The translations under genes and the position numbers were made by a program. A DNA stretch of 64,000 bases, from contig NZ_QLYX01000022.1 in the NCBI RefSeq assembly GCF_003289645.1, forward strand, positions 39,634 through 103,633, read 5' to 3'. Below the pieces are notes generated by a model. It did no database searches. It worked only from the letters and a program-made list of their open reading frames with translations, and was not told where the DNA came from. Source of the stretch: Actinomadura craniellae. Its GTDB lineage: Bacteria; Actinomycetota; Actinomycetes; Streptosporangiales; Streptosporangiaceae. Position 1 is the first letter of the stretch; each line of letters opens with the position of its first letter. Below, piece after piece: positions 25,874 through 35,361 of the stretch.

Positions 25874-26380
25874 TCAGCGCGCTCCGGCCGGGATCGCGGT
25901 GAGCGAGGTGAGCTTCCAGCCGCCGGGGGTGCGGCTCAGCCCGGCCTCGTAGCGTTTGCGCTGGACGCTGGGCGCGCCGGCCTGCGGGGTGAGCCGGATC
26001 TCCACCGACGCGATGACCTGGGCGGTGCCGGCCCGGCCGTCCAGTTCGGTGAGTGCGGCGGCGGTGACGCTGCCCTCCGCGCTGGTCCGGGCCTGGAGGA
26101 TCCGCTGCCTGCTCTGCGCCGAGTCGCGCCGCAGCTGGTCGTGCAGCGGCCCGGTCGAGGCGTTCAGCCACTGCCGCAGCCCGGCGTCGACCCGCGCGTG
26201 GTCCATGCTGTTGAGCGCGGCGATCTGCTGTTTCCCGGCGCTCAGCGCGAGGTCGCGGTCGTGGCCGGACTCCGCCTCGGGGGAGTTGCCCGCCTGCCAG
26301 TAGGACCAGCCGGCCCAGGCCAGGAGGAGCGCGGCCAGCCCGATCAGTACCGGGCCGGCGTACCTCCGTATCGCGATCAT
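25874..26380 (-). CDS. Mce-associated membrane protein 4
   Basis: 168 residues: N-terminal transmembrane helix (GPVLIGLAALLLAWAGWSYW), then a Mas domain (IAALNSMDHARVDAGLRQWL, ending GGWKLTSLTAIP). It resembles the domain encoded at 23640. The four Mas genes alternate between two domain subtypes (23074 with 25021; 23640 with 25874), suggesting two duplicated pairs that may form heteromers. ATG 26380 lies 14 bases after the mceF stop, so translation is probably coupled. Confidence 0.83.
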   Translation of the reverse strand: MIAIRRYAGPVLIGLAALLLAWAGWSYWQAGNSPEAESGHDRDLALSAGKQQIAALNSMDHARVDAGLRQWLNASTGPLHDQLRRDSAQSRQRILQARTSAEGSVTAAALTELDGRAGTAQVIASVEIRLTPQAGAPSVQRKRYEAGLSRTPGGWKLTSLTAIPAGAR

Positions 26381-26394
26381 CTCGTGCTCCGTTC

Positions 26395-27651
26395 TCAGCC
26401 GGTTCCCCGCAGGCCCAGCAGCCCGCTCATGTCCGAGGGGCCCGCGGCCGGCAGCGCGGGCAGGCCGAGCGCGCCTGGCAGCGCCGACCTCGCCGAGGCG
26501 TTCATCCCGACCGAGCCGGGCCGGGCCGGGGGCGGCAGCGCGCGGCCGCGGGGCGCGTTGCCGGCGCCCCTGACGTTGACGCCGCTGGAGGCCGGCATGG
26601 TGCAGCGGGCGGCGGTGTTCAGCGCGGGGCCGCGCGAGGTGTCCAGGCCGTTGCGGTACCGGGTGCCGCCGTACCCCCGGGTGCAGGGCAGCGGGTCGAA
26701 GAAGGTCGTCACCATGCCGAAGTTGAGCTTGCCGCCGCCGACCACGGTCGAGCCCGCGGCCACCGCCGCCGGCACCTTGACCAGCAGTTCCTCCATCCCC
26801 TGGTACCGGGTGAACAGCAGGTCGGAGGTGGTCAGCAGGTTCGCCAGCATCACGCTCAGGGACGGGTCGACGTCCCGTAGCAGCCCGGCGAACTGCTCGG
26901 CGGCCGGCGTCCCGGCGGTGATGACCTTGCGCAGGTCGGGGTCGGAGGCGCGCAGCTGCGCCGACAGCAGCCGGGCGTTGCGGCCGAACGCGGCCAGCGC
27001 GTCGGCCTCCTCGTTCTGGGTGCGCAGCGCGATCGCGCCGTCGGTGATGAGCCGGTTGGTGGGCTCGACGTGCCGGCTGGCGGCCTGGGTGAGGTCGGCG
27101 CCGTTGTCCAGCAGCGCGCCCAGGTTCTGGCCCTGCCCGGAGAACGCCCGGCCGAGCTCGTCCACCACGACCCGCAGCGACTCCAGCGGGACCGAGGAGA
27201 CCATGCCGTCCACGCTGGCGAGCAGGTCGGTCACCGGTGCGGGGGTCTGCGTGGCCGATCGCGGGATCACCGTGCCGGCGGCCAGGTACGGCCCGCCGCG
27301 GGTCGCCGGGCGCAGGTCGATGTACTGCTCGCCGACCGCGGACCGGTTGGCGACCACCGCCTGGGTGTTGGCCGGGATCTTCGGCGCGGAGTTGTCGATG
27401 TGCAGGTTCGCCAGCACGCCGTCGGAGGTCAGTTCCAGCGGCCCGACCCGGCCGACCGAGATCCCCCGGTAGGTGACGTCGGCGTTGGTGGTGAGGCCGC
27501 CGGCCTGGGGCAGGTCCACCTTGACCACGTAGTAGCCGCTCAGCCCGACGTACCGGCCGAGGTTCGCGTAGTTGGTACCGATGTAGAAGAGGGTGATGGT
27601 ACCGATGATCACGAATGCGAGGTTCTTCAGCCTGGTGCCGAGGGTCAGCAT
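26395..27651 (-). CDS. mceF: Mce family protein, MceF position
   Basis: 418-residue substrate-binding component of a Mce lipid importer. N-terminal membrane anchor (LAFVIIGTITLFYIGTNYA), then an MlaD/Mce domain (VDLPQAGGLTTNADVTYRG to IPANTQAVVANRSAVGEQYI) and an alpha-helical needle region. The C-terminal ~90 residues are Pro/Gly/Ala-rich. Six such proteins assemble a hexameric tunnel that shuttles hydrophobic molecules across the periplasm-like space. The start overlaps the mceE stop by one base (TGATG), so the genes are translationally coupled. Confidence 0.9.
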   Translation of the reverse strand: MLTLGTRLKNLAFVIIGTITLFYIGTNYANLGRYVGLSGYYVVKVDLPQAGGLTTNADVTYRGISVGRVGPLELTSDGVLANLHIDNSAPKIPANTQAVVANRSAVGEQYIDLRPATRGGPYLAAGTVIPRSATQTPAPVTDLLASVDGMVSSVPLESLRVVVDELGRAFSGQGQNLGALLDNGADLTQAASRHVEPTNRLITDGAIALRTQNEEADALAAFGRNARLLSAQLRASDPDLRKVITAGTPAAEQFAGLLRDVDPSLSVMLANLLTTSDLLFTRYQGMEELLVKVPAAVAAGSTVVGGGKLNFGMVTTFFDPLPCTRGYGGTRYRNGLDTSRGPALNTAARCTMPASSGVNVRGAGNAPRGRALPPPARPGSVGMNASARSALPGALGLPALPAAGPSDMSGLLGLRGTG

Positions 27652-28802
27652 CAGTTCCCCCCTCCGGTGGGCGGCGCCGAGGTCGGCGGCGGTGACGGGA
27701 CGCCCGACGGGGTGGGCCCGGGGGGCGCGCTGGTCGGGGGCAGCGGCAGCGGTGGCGCGGAGGACGGGGCCGGAGCCGGCGGCTTCGGCGCCTCGCCCGG
27801 CTTGATCGGCGGGATGATCTCGGTGCCGGCGGGTGCCGTCACCGTCAGGTAGGCGTTGAGGTAGTCACCCTTGATCGCCGGCAGCACCGCGTCGGTGAAC
27901 GGGTAGGTGAACAGCACCTCCAGCGACCGGGGCAGGTCCCGCCCGGCGTCGGAGAGCTTGCGCAGCGTGGGTTCCAGCTCCCGGAGCGCGGCGATCATGT
28001 CGTCCTGGCTGCGGTCGATGGTCTTGACCGCGACGTCCGACAGGGTGTCCAGCGACTCCAGCATCCTGACCAGCGAACTGCGCTGGCTCTCCAGCGTCTT
28101 CAGGCCGGGGCCGAGGTCGTCCATCACGGTGGCGAGCTGCCCCTTGCGGTCGCTCAGCGTGGCCGACAGCCGGTTCATCCCGTCCAGCGCGTCCACGATG
28201 CCCTGGCGGTTGGTGTTGAGGTCGGTGGTCAGCTTGTTGATCTGCTGAAACAGCGACTTGATCTGCGGTGTGTTGCCCTCCAGCGCGCTGTTCAGCTCGG
28301 TGGTGATGGTGCGCAGCTGGGCCAGGCCGCCGCCGTTGAGCAGCATCGACAGCGCGCCGAAGACCTCTTCGACCTCGGTGTTGCGGTTGGTGCGGGCCAC
28401 CGGGATCGTGGCGCCGTCGGCCAGCCTGCCGGCGGCCTGCCCGGGCGGCGGGGCGGCCAGCTCGATGTACTTCTCGCCGAGCAGGCTCGACTGCTGCAGC
28501 CGGGCCGACGCGTTGGCGGGCAGCCGCACATCGCCGTGGACGATCATGGTGACGGTGGCCGTCCAGCCGTTGCTGGGCAGGGTGACCTTGGTGACCCGGC
28601 CGACCGCGACGTCGTTGACCTTCACCGCCGACTGCGGCACCAGGTTGAGCACGTTGGCGAACTGCGCCGTCACGGTGTAGGGGTCGTCGCCCACGTCGGC
28701 GCCGCCGGGCAGGGTCATGTCCTGCACGCCGAGCCCGCAGCCGGCCGCCGTCACCGCGGCCACGGCGGCGAGCATCCCGGTCTGGAACGTCCTGCGCGTC
28801 AT
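27651..28802 (-). CDS. mceE: Mce family lipoprotein, MceE position
   Basis: 383-residue Mce protein with a lipobox: the signal sequence ends TAAGC at Cys22, as usual for MceE (the lipoprotein of the six, LprK in mycobacteria). Mce domain marked by NVLNLVPQSAVKVNDVAVGRV and SARLQQSSLLGEKYIEL, a long helical domain, then a Pro/Ser-rich C-terminal tail of about 45 residues. ATG 28802 overlaps the mceD stop by 4 bases. It is probably the lipid-anchored subunit of the importer hexamer. Confidence 0.92.
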   Translation of the reverse strand: MTRRTFQTGMLAAVAAVTAAGCGLGVQDMTLPGGADVGDDPYTVTAQFANVLNLVPQSAVKVNDVAVGRVTKVTLPSNGWTATVTMIVHGDVRLPANASARLQQSSLLGEKYIELAAPPPGQAAGRLADGATIPVARTNRNTEVEEVFGALSMLLNGGGLAQLRTITTELNSALEGNTPQIKSLFQQINKLTTDLNTNRQGIVDALDGMNRLSATLSDRKGQLATVMDDLGPGLKTLESQRSSLVRMLESLDTLSDVAVKTIDRSQDDMIAALRELEPTLRKLSDAGRDLPRSLEVLFTYPFTDAVLPAIKGDYLNAYLTVTAPAGTEIIPPIKPGEAPKPPAPAPSSAPPLPLPPTSAPPGPTPSGVPSPPPTSAPPTGGGN

Positions 28803-29824
28803 CCGCCACTCCCGGGCTGTGTCGGGCCCGCCGCCGGCAGCGGCAGCGGCGGGCCGGTCGGGGTCAGCTCGTTGAGGTTGCCGCGGCCCATCAGGGTCCG
28901 GGTGGCCGGGTCGTAGGCGTTGAGGACGTTGCCCACGTTGAGCGGCTGCACGTCCAGCGCCTCGGCCAGCGCCCTCCGCTGGTCGACGAGCACCTGGGTG
29001 ATCGAGGCCAGCTTGTTGATGTTGGCGCTGAGCAGCGCCCGGTTGTCCTCGATGAAGTCCTTCACCAGGACCAGGGCCCGGGCCAGCTCCCGCAGCGCGG
29101 CCTCCAGGTTCTCCTTGTCCTCGGCCAGGAAGCCGGTGACGTCGGCGAGCTGCCGTTCGGCCGTCCGGACCTGCCCGTCGTTGTTCTTGAGCATCGTCAT
29201 GAACTTCTGCAGGTCGGTGATGGTGCCGAACAGGTCGTCCTTGGAGTCGGTGAGCGTCCTGGCGACCTGGCCGAACTGCTCGATCGTGGTGCGCAGCGCC
29301 TGCCCGTTGCCGCGCAGGTTCGCCGCGCCGGTGTCCAGCACCCGCGACAGCGCCCCGTTCTTGTTGACCCCCTCCGGGCCGAGCTGGGTGGAGAGGTTCT
29401 TGACGCTGTCGTAGAGCTTGTCGAGCTCCATCGGGGTGGCGGTGCGCTGGACCGGGATCACCGTGCCGCCGGCGAGCTTGGGCCCGCCGGTGTAGGCGGG
29501 GGTGAGCTGGATGTACCGGTCGGCGACGAGGCTGGGCGCGACCACGATGGCCCGCGCCCCGGCCGGGACGTCCACCCCGTGGTCCACCGTCATGGTCGTC
29601 CTGACCCCGGTGCCCTCCGGCTCGACGGAGTCGATCGTGCCGACCTTGACGCCGAGCACCCGCACGTCCGAGCCCGGGTAGACGCCGATCGCCGCGGTGA
29701 AGTGGGCGGTGACGCGGGTGCCGCCCGGGCCCCATCCGGCGGCCAGGGACCCGGCCGCGGCCAGGGCCAGGGCGATGGGCACCGCGGCCAGGGTGCCGCG
29801 GCGCCGCAGCGACTTGGTGAGCAT
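28799..29824 (-). CDS. mceD: Mce family protein, MceD position
   Basis: 341 residues. N-terminal hydrophobic anchor (LAAVPIALALAAAGSLAAGW), Mce domain (VYPGSDVRVLGVKVGTI to VVAPSLVADRYIQL), helical domain ending with a Pro-rich tail. Member of the six-protein importer. ATG 29824 overlaps the mceC stop by one base, and the 3' end overlaps mceE by 4 bases, so translation is coupled. Confidence 0.92.
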   Translation of the reverse strand: MLTKSLRRRGTLAAVPIALALAAAGSLAAGWGPGGTRVTAHFTAAIGVYPGSDVRVLGVKVGTIDSVEPEGTGVRTTMTVDHGVDVPAGARAIVVAPSLVADRYIQLTPAYTGGPKLAGGTVIPVQRTATPMELDKLYDSVKNLSTQLGPEGVNKNGALSRVLDTGAANLRGNGQALRTTIEQFGQVARTLTDSKDDLFGTITDLQKFMTMLKNNDGQVRTAERQLADVTGFLAEDKENLEAALRELARALVLVKDFIEDNRALLSANINKLASITQVLVDQRRALAEALDVQPLNVGNVLNAYDPATRTLMGRGNLNELTPTGPPLPLPAAGPTQPGSGG

Positions 29825-30849
29825 CAGCGTCCCCCTCCCTTCGGAGGCATGCATCCGGTCTTCGGTCCCGTGCCGGCCGGCAGGTAGCTCTTGGGGACGA
29901 GGCCGCACAGGTAGCCGTCCATCCACCGCCCGTTGCCCAGCGCGTTGCCCACCAGCCGGGTGTAGGGGCCGGTCAGGGCCATCGCCCGGTCGAGGCTGCG
30001 CTTGTTGCGTTCGAGTAGCGCGGTGACCCGGTCCAGCGCCCGCAGCATGGGCTCCATCTGCCGCTGGTTGTCGTTGACCAGGCCGGAGAGCTGGACGGAG
30101 AGCGTCTGGGTGCCGACCAGCATCCCGTGGATGGCGTCCCGGCGCCGGCGCAGCTCGCCCAGCAGCAGGTTGCCGTCCCGCAGCAGCGCCTCGAACTGGG
30201 CGTTCTGCCCGGCCAGGGTGCCGGAGACCTTCCGGGTGTTGGCCAGCAGTGAGGCGAGCTGGTCGTCCCGGGAGGCGATGGTCTTCGACAGCGCCGACAG
30301 GCCGTCCAGCGTGGTGCGGACGCTCGGCCCGGTGTTGGCGAACGTGGTGGAGATCGTGTCCAGGCTCAGCGCGAGCTGCTGGGCGTCGAGTTGCCCGACG
30401 GTCCCGGCCAGGTCGTCGAACGCCTTGGTCACGTCGTAGGGGGACGTGGTGCGCGAGATCGGGATCCGGGCGTCGGGGTTCTGCGCGGCGGGGCCGAGCG
30501 GATCGACGGCCAGGTACTTGTCGCCGAGCAGCGTCTTGATCGCGATCGCGGCGGTGCTGGCGTTGCCGATCCAGGCGTCCTTGACCCGGAAGGACACCTT
30601 CACCTTGGCCCGGTCGAGTTCCACCCCGGTGACCTTGCCGACCTTCACCCCGGCGACCCGCACCTCGTTGCCGGACCGCAGCCCGGCCGCCTCGGTGAAC
30701 TCGGCGGTGTAGGTGGTGCCGCCGCCGATGACGGGCAGGTCGTCGGCGGAGTAGGCGACCAGCGACGACACCAGGATGGCGACGACGCCGACCACGGCGA
30801 CGATGATCGGGTTGCGTTCGCGGACCGGCTTCAGCCGGGGCCGTCTCAT
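29824..30849 (-). CDS. mceC: Mce family protein, MceC position
   Basis: 341 residues. Basic N-terminus, membrane anchor (IIVAVVGVVAILVSSLVAY), Mce domain (GLRSGNEVRVAGVKVGKV to IKTLLGDKYLAV), helical domain, and a C-terminus with two cysteines (GYLCGLVP, KTGCMP) that could form a disulfide outside the cell. ATG 30849 is the start that overlaps mceB by 4 bases; the frame is open further upstream, but only antisense-like sequence is added. Confidence 0.92.
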   Translation of the reverse strand: MRRPRLKPVRERNPIIVAVVGVVAILVSSLVAYSADDLPVIGGGTTYTAEFTEAAGLRSGNEVRVAGVKVGKVTGVELDRAKVKVSFRVKDAWIGNASTAAIAIKTLLGDKYLAVDPLGPAAQNPDARIPISRTTSPYDVTKAFDDLAGTVGQLDAQQLALSLDTISTTFANTGPSVRTTLDGLSALSKTIASRDDQLASLLANTRKVSGTLAGQNAQFEALLRDGNLLLGELRRRRDAIHGMLVGTQTLSVQLSGLVNDNQRQMEPMLRALDRVTALLERNKRSLDRAMALTGPYTRLVGNALGNGRWMDGYLCGLVPKSYLPAGTGPKTGCMPPKGGGR

Positions 30850-31886
30850 CGCTTGCACCTCGCCGCCGTGTTCGGGATCCCCTTCGGCGCGGGGTGGTTC
30901 TCGCCGGGGAACTGCCGGTAGGTCGCACCTGTCACGGTGGCCTCGCAGAGGTAGAAGTTCATCCACGATCCGTACGAGCCGAGCCGGGCGATGCCCTCCA
31001 TCTTGATCGGCAGGTTCCGCAGGAACCGGTCGATCGTCCCCGACTCGTCGGCCAGGTTGTCGGAGAGCCGGCCGAGCTGGGCGATGTCCCGCTTGAGCGG
31101 GTCGCGCCCCTGCTTCAGGAAGCCGGCGGTGGTGTGGGTGAGGTCGTCCAGCGCGCCGATCGCGTTGCCGATCGACGTGCGGTCGGCCGCCAGCCCGGAG
31201 ACCAGCCGGCTCAGCGTGTTGATCAGGTCGCCGAGCTCGTCGCCGCGCGCGTTGACGGTGTCGAGCACCTCGTTCAGGTTGTCGATCACCTGGCCGATCA
31301 CCTGGTCCTTGCCGGCGAGGGTGCTGGTCAGCGATCCGACGGTGGCGAGCAGGCTCTCCATCGTGGTGCCCTCGCCCTGCATCACCTGGATGATCTGGCC
31401 GGCGAGCTGGTTGACGTCCTTGGGCGACAAAGCCTGGAACAGCGGCTGGAAGCCGTTGAACAGCTGGGTCAGGTTCAGCGCCGGAACGGTGCGCTCGGTC
31501 GGGATGGTGGCGCCGGGCCGCATCGTGCCGACCGTGCCGGTGCCCTGGCCCAGCTCGACGAAGCGCTGCCCGACCAGGTTGAGGTACTTGATCGTGGCGG
31601 TGGTCGAGGCGGGCAGCCGCCGGTCCCGCTCGACGGTGAACTCCACCTCGGCGAGCCGCCGGTCCACCACCTTGATCTTCTCGACCCGGCCGACCTGGAC
31701 GCCGGAGATCCGGATGCTGTCGCCCTCGCGCAGCCCGGACGCGTCGGTGAACCGGGCCCGGTAGTCGGCGGTGTCGCCGACGCCGCTCTGCGCGATGCTG
31801 GCCACCAGGACCGCGGTGGCCAGAATCGTCACCACCACGAAGATGGCCGACTTGACCAGCGGTCCGGCGAGGCTGCGCTGCTTCAC
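30846..31886 (-). CDS. mceB: Mce family protein, MceB position
   Basis: 346 residues. Membrane anchor (SAIFVVVTILATAVLVASIA), Mce domain (GLREGDSIRISGVQVGRVEK to IKYLNLVGQRFVEL), helical domain of ~200 residues, and C-terminal Cys pair (YLCEAT, AARCKR). GTG 31886 overlaps the mceA stop by 4 bases. Part of the same coupled operon. Confidence 0.92.
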   Translation of the reverse strand: MKQRSLAGPLVKSAIFVVVTILATAVLVASIAQSGVGDTADYRARFTDASGLREGDSIRISGVQVGRVEKIKVVDRRLAEVEFTVERDRRLPASTTATIKYLNLVGQRFVELGQGTGTVGTMRPGATIPTERTVPALNLTQLFNGFQPLFQALSPKDVNQLAGQIIQVMQGEGTTMESLLATVGSLTSTLAGKDQVIGQVIDNLNEVLDTVNARGDELGDLINTLSRLVSGLAADRTSIGNAIGALDDLTHTTAGFLKQGRDPLKRDIAQLGRLSDNLADESGTIDRFLRNLPIKMEGIARLGSYGSWMNFYLCEATVTGATYRQFPGENHPAPKGIPNTAARCKR

Positions 31887-33151
31887 TTGATCCTCACCTC
31901 CGTACCCCGGTAGATCGGGCCGACCAGCACGGTGCTCCAGTCGGGCAGGGCCTCCGGGACCTCCTGGAGACCGGGCGCCAGCAGCTCGTTGACCAGCCCG
32001 TTCTCCTGCGGGGAGTTGGGCAGGCCGAGCCCGCCCGGCGACACGGCGACCGGGGTGGCCGCGTTCGCCGGCGCCACCCTGACGGACGCCGGGCCGGCGC
32101 CGCCGCGGTACGGGACGGGGTAGCAGTGCGGGCCGCCACCCTTCCCGTACGCCGGGCGGTCCCGGCCGGGGACGTACTTGCCGCGCGCGGGCACCGACCT
32201 GACCTGGACGTGCAGGCCGGGCTCCCGGGTGCCCTTGCCGAGGACCTTGTCCATCACCGGGACGAAGTCGGCCAGCATCTCCAGCACGCAGGGGTACTCC
32301 GGCGAGTACTTCGCCAGCAGCCGCAGGTTGGGCCGGCTACTGGACGACAGCCGGATGATGTTGCCGGAGTTCTCCCGCAGGAAGTCCGACAGCCGCTGCG
32401 ACCCGCCGGTCACCGAGGAGTACAGCCTGCTCAGGTTGGCCTGCTGCTCGGCCAGCGTCCGGCTGGTGTAGGTGAGGTCGTTGAGCGCCTGCAGGATGTC
32501 GGGCGCGGCGGCGCTGTAGTGGTGGCTGACCTCGGCCAGTTCCCGCACGGTGCGGTTGAACTGGGGCAGGTTCGGGTTGACCTTCTTCAGGTACGCGTCC
32601 AGCTCCACCAGGGTCGTGCCGATCTTGGTGCCGCGCCCGTCCACCGCCTGGGAGAGCGCGGTGAGCGTGGCGGCGAGCTTGGCGGGCTGCACCGCGTTCA
32701 GCATCGGCAGCAGGTTGTCCAGCACCTGCTGGATCTCGATCGCGTTGGTCGAGCGGTCCTGGCGGATGACGCTGCCCGCGACCAGGCGCTGCGGGCTGGG
32801 CTGGTCCGGCGGGATCAGCGCCACGTACCGCTGCCCGAACAGCGTGGTGGGCAGCATCTGCGCGGACACGTTCGCCGGCAGCAGGCGCACCTTCTCGGGC
32901 TGGATCGCCAGCTCGAGGGTGGCGCCGCTGCCGCTGGCGGAGATCTTCCGCACCTCGCCGACCACCACGCCGCGCAGCTTGACGTCGGCGTGCAGGTGCA
33001 TTTCGTTGCCGACGCTGGCGGTGTGCAGGGTCACCTTGGAGATCTCGGTGAACCGCTTGTCGTACATGGCCACCGACAGCCAGATCAGCAGCACCGGGAG
33101 CAGCAGGAACACGACTCCCGCGGCCCGTCGCCGGAAAACGCCCTCGTTCAT
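31883..33151 (-). CDS. mceA: Mce family protein, MceA position
   Basis: 422 residues, first Mce protein after the permeases. Membrane anchor (AGVVFLLLPVLLIWLSVAMY), Mce domain (LHADVKLRGVVVGEVRKI to QMLPTTLFGQRYVAL), helical domain, then a MceA-type C-terminal region with EYPCVLEMLADFVP and PHCYPVPYRG. These C-terminal motifs are typical of MceA-type proteins. ATG 33151 overlaps the yrbEB stop by 4 bases. Confidence 0.93.
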   Translation of the reverse strand: MNEGVFRRRAAGVVFLLLPVLLIWLSVAMYDKRFTEISKVTLHTASVGNEMHLHADVKLRGVVVGEVRKISASGSGATLELAIQPEKVRLLPANVSAQMLPTTLFGQRYVALIPPDQPSPQRLVAGSVIRQDRSTNAIEIQQVLDNLLPMLNAVQPAKLAATLTALSQAVDGRGTKIGTTLVELDAYLKKVNPNLPQFNRTVRELAEVSHHYSAAAPDILQALNDLTYTSRTLAEQQANLSRLYSSVTGGSQRLSDFLRENSGNIIRLSSSSRPNLRLLAKYSPEYPCVLEMLADFVPVMDKVLGKGTREPGLHVQVRSVPARGKYVPGRDRPAYGKGGGPHCYPVPYRGGAGPASVRVAPANAATPVAVSPGGLGLPNSPQENGLVNELLAPGLQEVPEALPDWSTVLVGPIYRGTEVRIK

Positions 33152-33984
33152 CCCGCCACCTTCACCGTCGTCGTGGTGCCCCAGATCGCCAGGCTCAGGA
33201 AGAAGTCGGTGACGCTGATCAGCACGATCGAGGTGCGCACCCCGCGGCCGACCGCCGCGCCCACCCCGGCCGGCCCGCCGGCGGCCCGGAAACCGTGGTA
33301 GCAGTGCGCGAGGATCACCATCACGCTGAAGATCAGCACCTTCATGAAGGACAGCAACACGTCCGTGGGGGCCAGGAACAGCCCGAAGTAGTGGTCGTAG
33401 GTGCCCGCCGACTGCCCGTTGAAGTACACCGTGACCGCCCGCGAGGACATGTACGAGCTCAGCAGCCCGATCCCGTACAGCGGGATGATCGCCACGGCCC
33501 CGGCCACGATCCGCGTGGTGACCAGGTAGGGGAGGCTGGGGATGCCCATGACCTCCAGGGCGTCGACCTCCTCGTTGATCCGCATGGCGCCGAGCTGGGC
33601 GGTGAACCCGGCGCCGACGGTGGCCGACAGCGCCAGCCCCGACACCAGCGGGGCGATCTCCCGTGTATTGATGTACGCCGAGGCGAACCCGGTGAACGCC
33701 GAGGTGCCGATCTGCTGCAGGGCCGAGTAGCCCTGCAGGCCGACGACCGTCCCGGTGAACAGCGTCATGGCGATCATCACGCCGATCGTGCCGCCGATGA
33801 CGCCCAGCCCGCCGCTGCCGAAGGCGACCTCGGCCAGCAGCCGCTGCACCTCCTTGAGGTAGCGGCGGACCACCCGCGGGATCCACAGCAGGGCGCGGAT
33901 GTAGAAGATCAGCTGGTCGCCCGGCCGGTCCAGCCAGGTGAACCCGCCGACCTTCCGCGCGCCGGAGACGAGACCCACGATCAT
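33148..33984 (-). CDS. yrbEB: MlaE/YrbE permease of the Mce importer (B position)
   Basis: 278-residue integral membrane permease of the MlaE family. It carries several hydrophobic helices and the conserved cytoplasmic coupling segment MRINEEVDALEVMGI, where the MceG/MlaF ATPase docks. It forms the inner-membrane channel with the second permease. ATG 33984 overlaps the upstream permease stop by 4 bases. No ATPase gene is in the window, as is usual because MceG is often encoded elsewhere. Confidence 0.93.
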   Translation of the reverse strand: MIVGLVSGARKVGGFTWLDRPGDQLIFYIRALLWIPRVVRRYLKEVQRLLAEVAFGSGGLGVIGGTIGVMIAMTLFTGTVVGLQGYSALQQIGTSAFTGFASAYINTREIAPLVSGLALSATVGAGFTAQLGAMRINEEVDALEVMGIPSLPYLVTTRIVAGAVAIIPLYGIGLLSSYMSSRAVTVYFNGQSAGTYDHYFGLFLAPTDVLLSFMKVLIFSVMVILAHCYHGFRAAGGPAGVGAAVGRGVRTSIVLISVTDFFLSLAIWGTTTTVKVAG

Positions 33985-34769
33985 CCTCCCTTCGGCGGGA
34001 CGACCTGCAGGTAGATCCCGGTGACCACGAGGTTGACGAAGAACAGCAGCAGGAAGGTGATGACGACCGACTGGTTGACCGCGTCGCCGACGCCCTTCGG
34101 GCCGCTCCCGGGGTTCAGCCCCCGGTACGCGGCGACGACCCCGGCGATGAAGCCGAAGATCAGTGCCTTGAACTCGCTGATGTAGAGGTCGGGGAGCTGG
34201 GCCAGCGCGGAGAAGCTCGCCAGGTACGCGCCCGGCGTGCCGCTCTGCATGACCACGTTGAAGAAGTAGCCGCCCGCCACCCCGACCACCGACACCAGCC
34301 CGTTCAGCAGCACCGCGACGGCCATGCACGCGAGCACCCGCGGCACGACCAGCCGCTGGATCGGGGAGATGCCCAGGACCTCCATCGCGTCCATCTCCTC
34401 CCGGATCGTCCGGGAACCGATGTCCGCGCAGATCGCCGACCCCGCCACCCCCGAGATCAGCAGCGCCACGATCAGGGGGCTGGCCTGCTGGAGGATCGCG
34501 AGCACGCTCGCGCCGCCGGTGAAGGACTGCGCGCCGAGCTGCTGGGTGAGCGAGCCGACCTGCAGCGCGATCACCGCGCCGAACGGGATGGACACCAGCG
34601 CGGTCGGCAGGATCGTCACCGCGGCGATGAACCAGAACTGCTCGACGAACTCGCGCACCTGGAACGGCCGGCGGAACATCATGCCCAGCACGGTGGCGGC
34701 GAGCGCGAACAGCCGGCCGGTCTGCCGCAGCCCGCCGGCGCCGGGGAAGGAGATCTCCTGGGCGGCCAT
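33981..34769 (-). CDS. yrbEA: MlaE/YrbE permease of the Mce importer (A position)
   Basis: 262-residue MlaE-family permease, paralogous to the next gene. The coupling segment is TIREEMDAMEVLGISPIQRL. About five to six hydrophobic helices are visible, the first full one near residues 47-70 (FWFIAAVTILPTALVSIPFG). It is the first transporter gene of the operon; its start lies 3 bases after the stop of a small lipoprotein gene, so that lipoprotein is probably part of the same system. Confidence 0.93.
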   Translation of the reverse strand: MAAQEISFPGAGGLRQTGRLFALAATVLGMMFRRPFQVREFVEQFWFIAAVTILPTALVSIPFGAVIALQVGSLTQQLGAQSFTGGASVLAILQQASPLIVALLISGVAGSAICADIGSRTIREEMDAMEVLGISPIQRLVVPRVLACMAVAVLLNGLVSVVGVAGGYFFNVVMQSGTPGAYLASFSALAQLPDLYISEFKALIFGFIAGVVAAYRGLNPGSGPKGVGDAVNQSVVITFLLLFFVNLVVTGIYLQVVPPKGG

Positions 34770-34772
34770 GCC

Positions 34773-35318
34773 CTACCCGCTGACCTGGGACTTGCAGGCG
34801 GGCGCCTTGCTGAAGGCCTGGCCGAGGGTGGGGTTGCTGGCGCCGAGGTCGCGGACCGGGCCCTGGTAGGAGCCGAACTTGGCCATGTCCTGGCCGGCGC
34901 GGGTGAACGCGGTCTTGAGACCGGCCTGGTTGGTCACCTTGGTGGCGCGCAGCTTGGTGTTGGCGGCGTTCACGGCGGCCTGGGTGTCGTTGAGCTTCTT
35001 GAGCGCCTGGTCCATCGCGGTCTGGCCGCCGCTGACCGGGGGCGCCCCGGCGCTCTGCAGCCGGCCGGCCTGGGCCTTGAGCTTGGTGGAGACGCTGTCC
35101 AGGAACGCGACCAGGGCGTCCTTGGCCTCCGCCGGCTTGTTCAGGTCGACCTGCGGGAGGCTGAGCTGGGTGTTCTCCCCGATGGTGGTGCAGAAGCGTC
35201 CGGCCCAGGCGACCTCCGGGGGGACGGGTGGCTCGTCGGAGTCGCCGCCGCCGCAGCCGGTGAGGGCGGTGCCGGTGATCGCGGTCAACACGGCTCCGAG
35301 GATGAGGTGTCGGACCAT
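34773..35318 (-). CDS. Small lipoprotein leading the mce operon
   Basis: 181 residues. Signal sequence ending LTGC (lipobox Cys22), then a short Gly/Ser/Asp linker and a helical domain with one Cys near each end (GRFCTTIG, APACKSQ) that could be disulfide-bonded. I do not recognise a named family. The 3-base gap to yrbEA argues it is expressed with the importer, perhaps as an extracellular accessory protein. ATG 35318 starts a normal export signal; AAGGAG lies a few bases upstream. Confidence 0.8.
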   Translation of the reverse strand: MVRHLILGAVLTAITGTALTGCGGGDSDEPPVPPEVAWAGRFCTTIGENTQLSLPQVDLNKPAEAKDALVAFLDSVSTKLKAQAGRLQSAGAPPVSGGQTAMDQALKKLNDTQAAVNAANTKLRATKVTNQAGLKTAFTRAGQDMAKFGSYQGPVRDLGASNPTLGQAFSKAPACKSQVSG

Positions 35319-35361
35319 GGTGTTACTCCTTGCTCTTCGCGCCTTGGGGGCCGGTGGGATC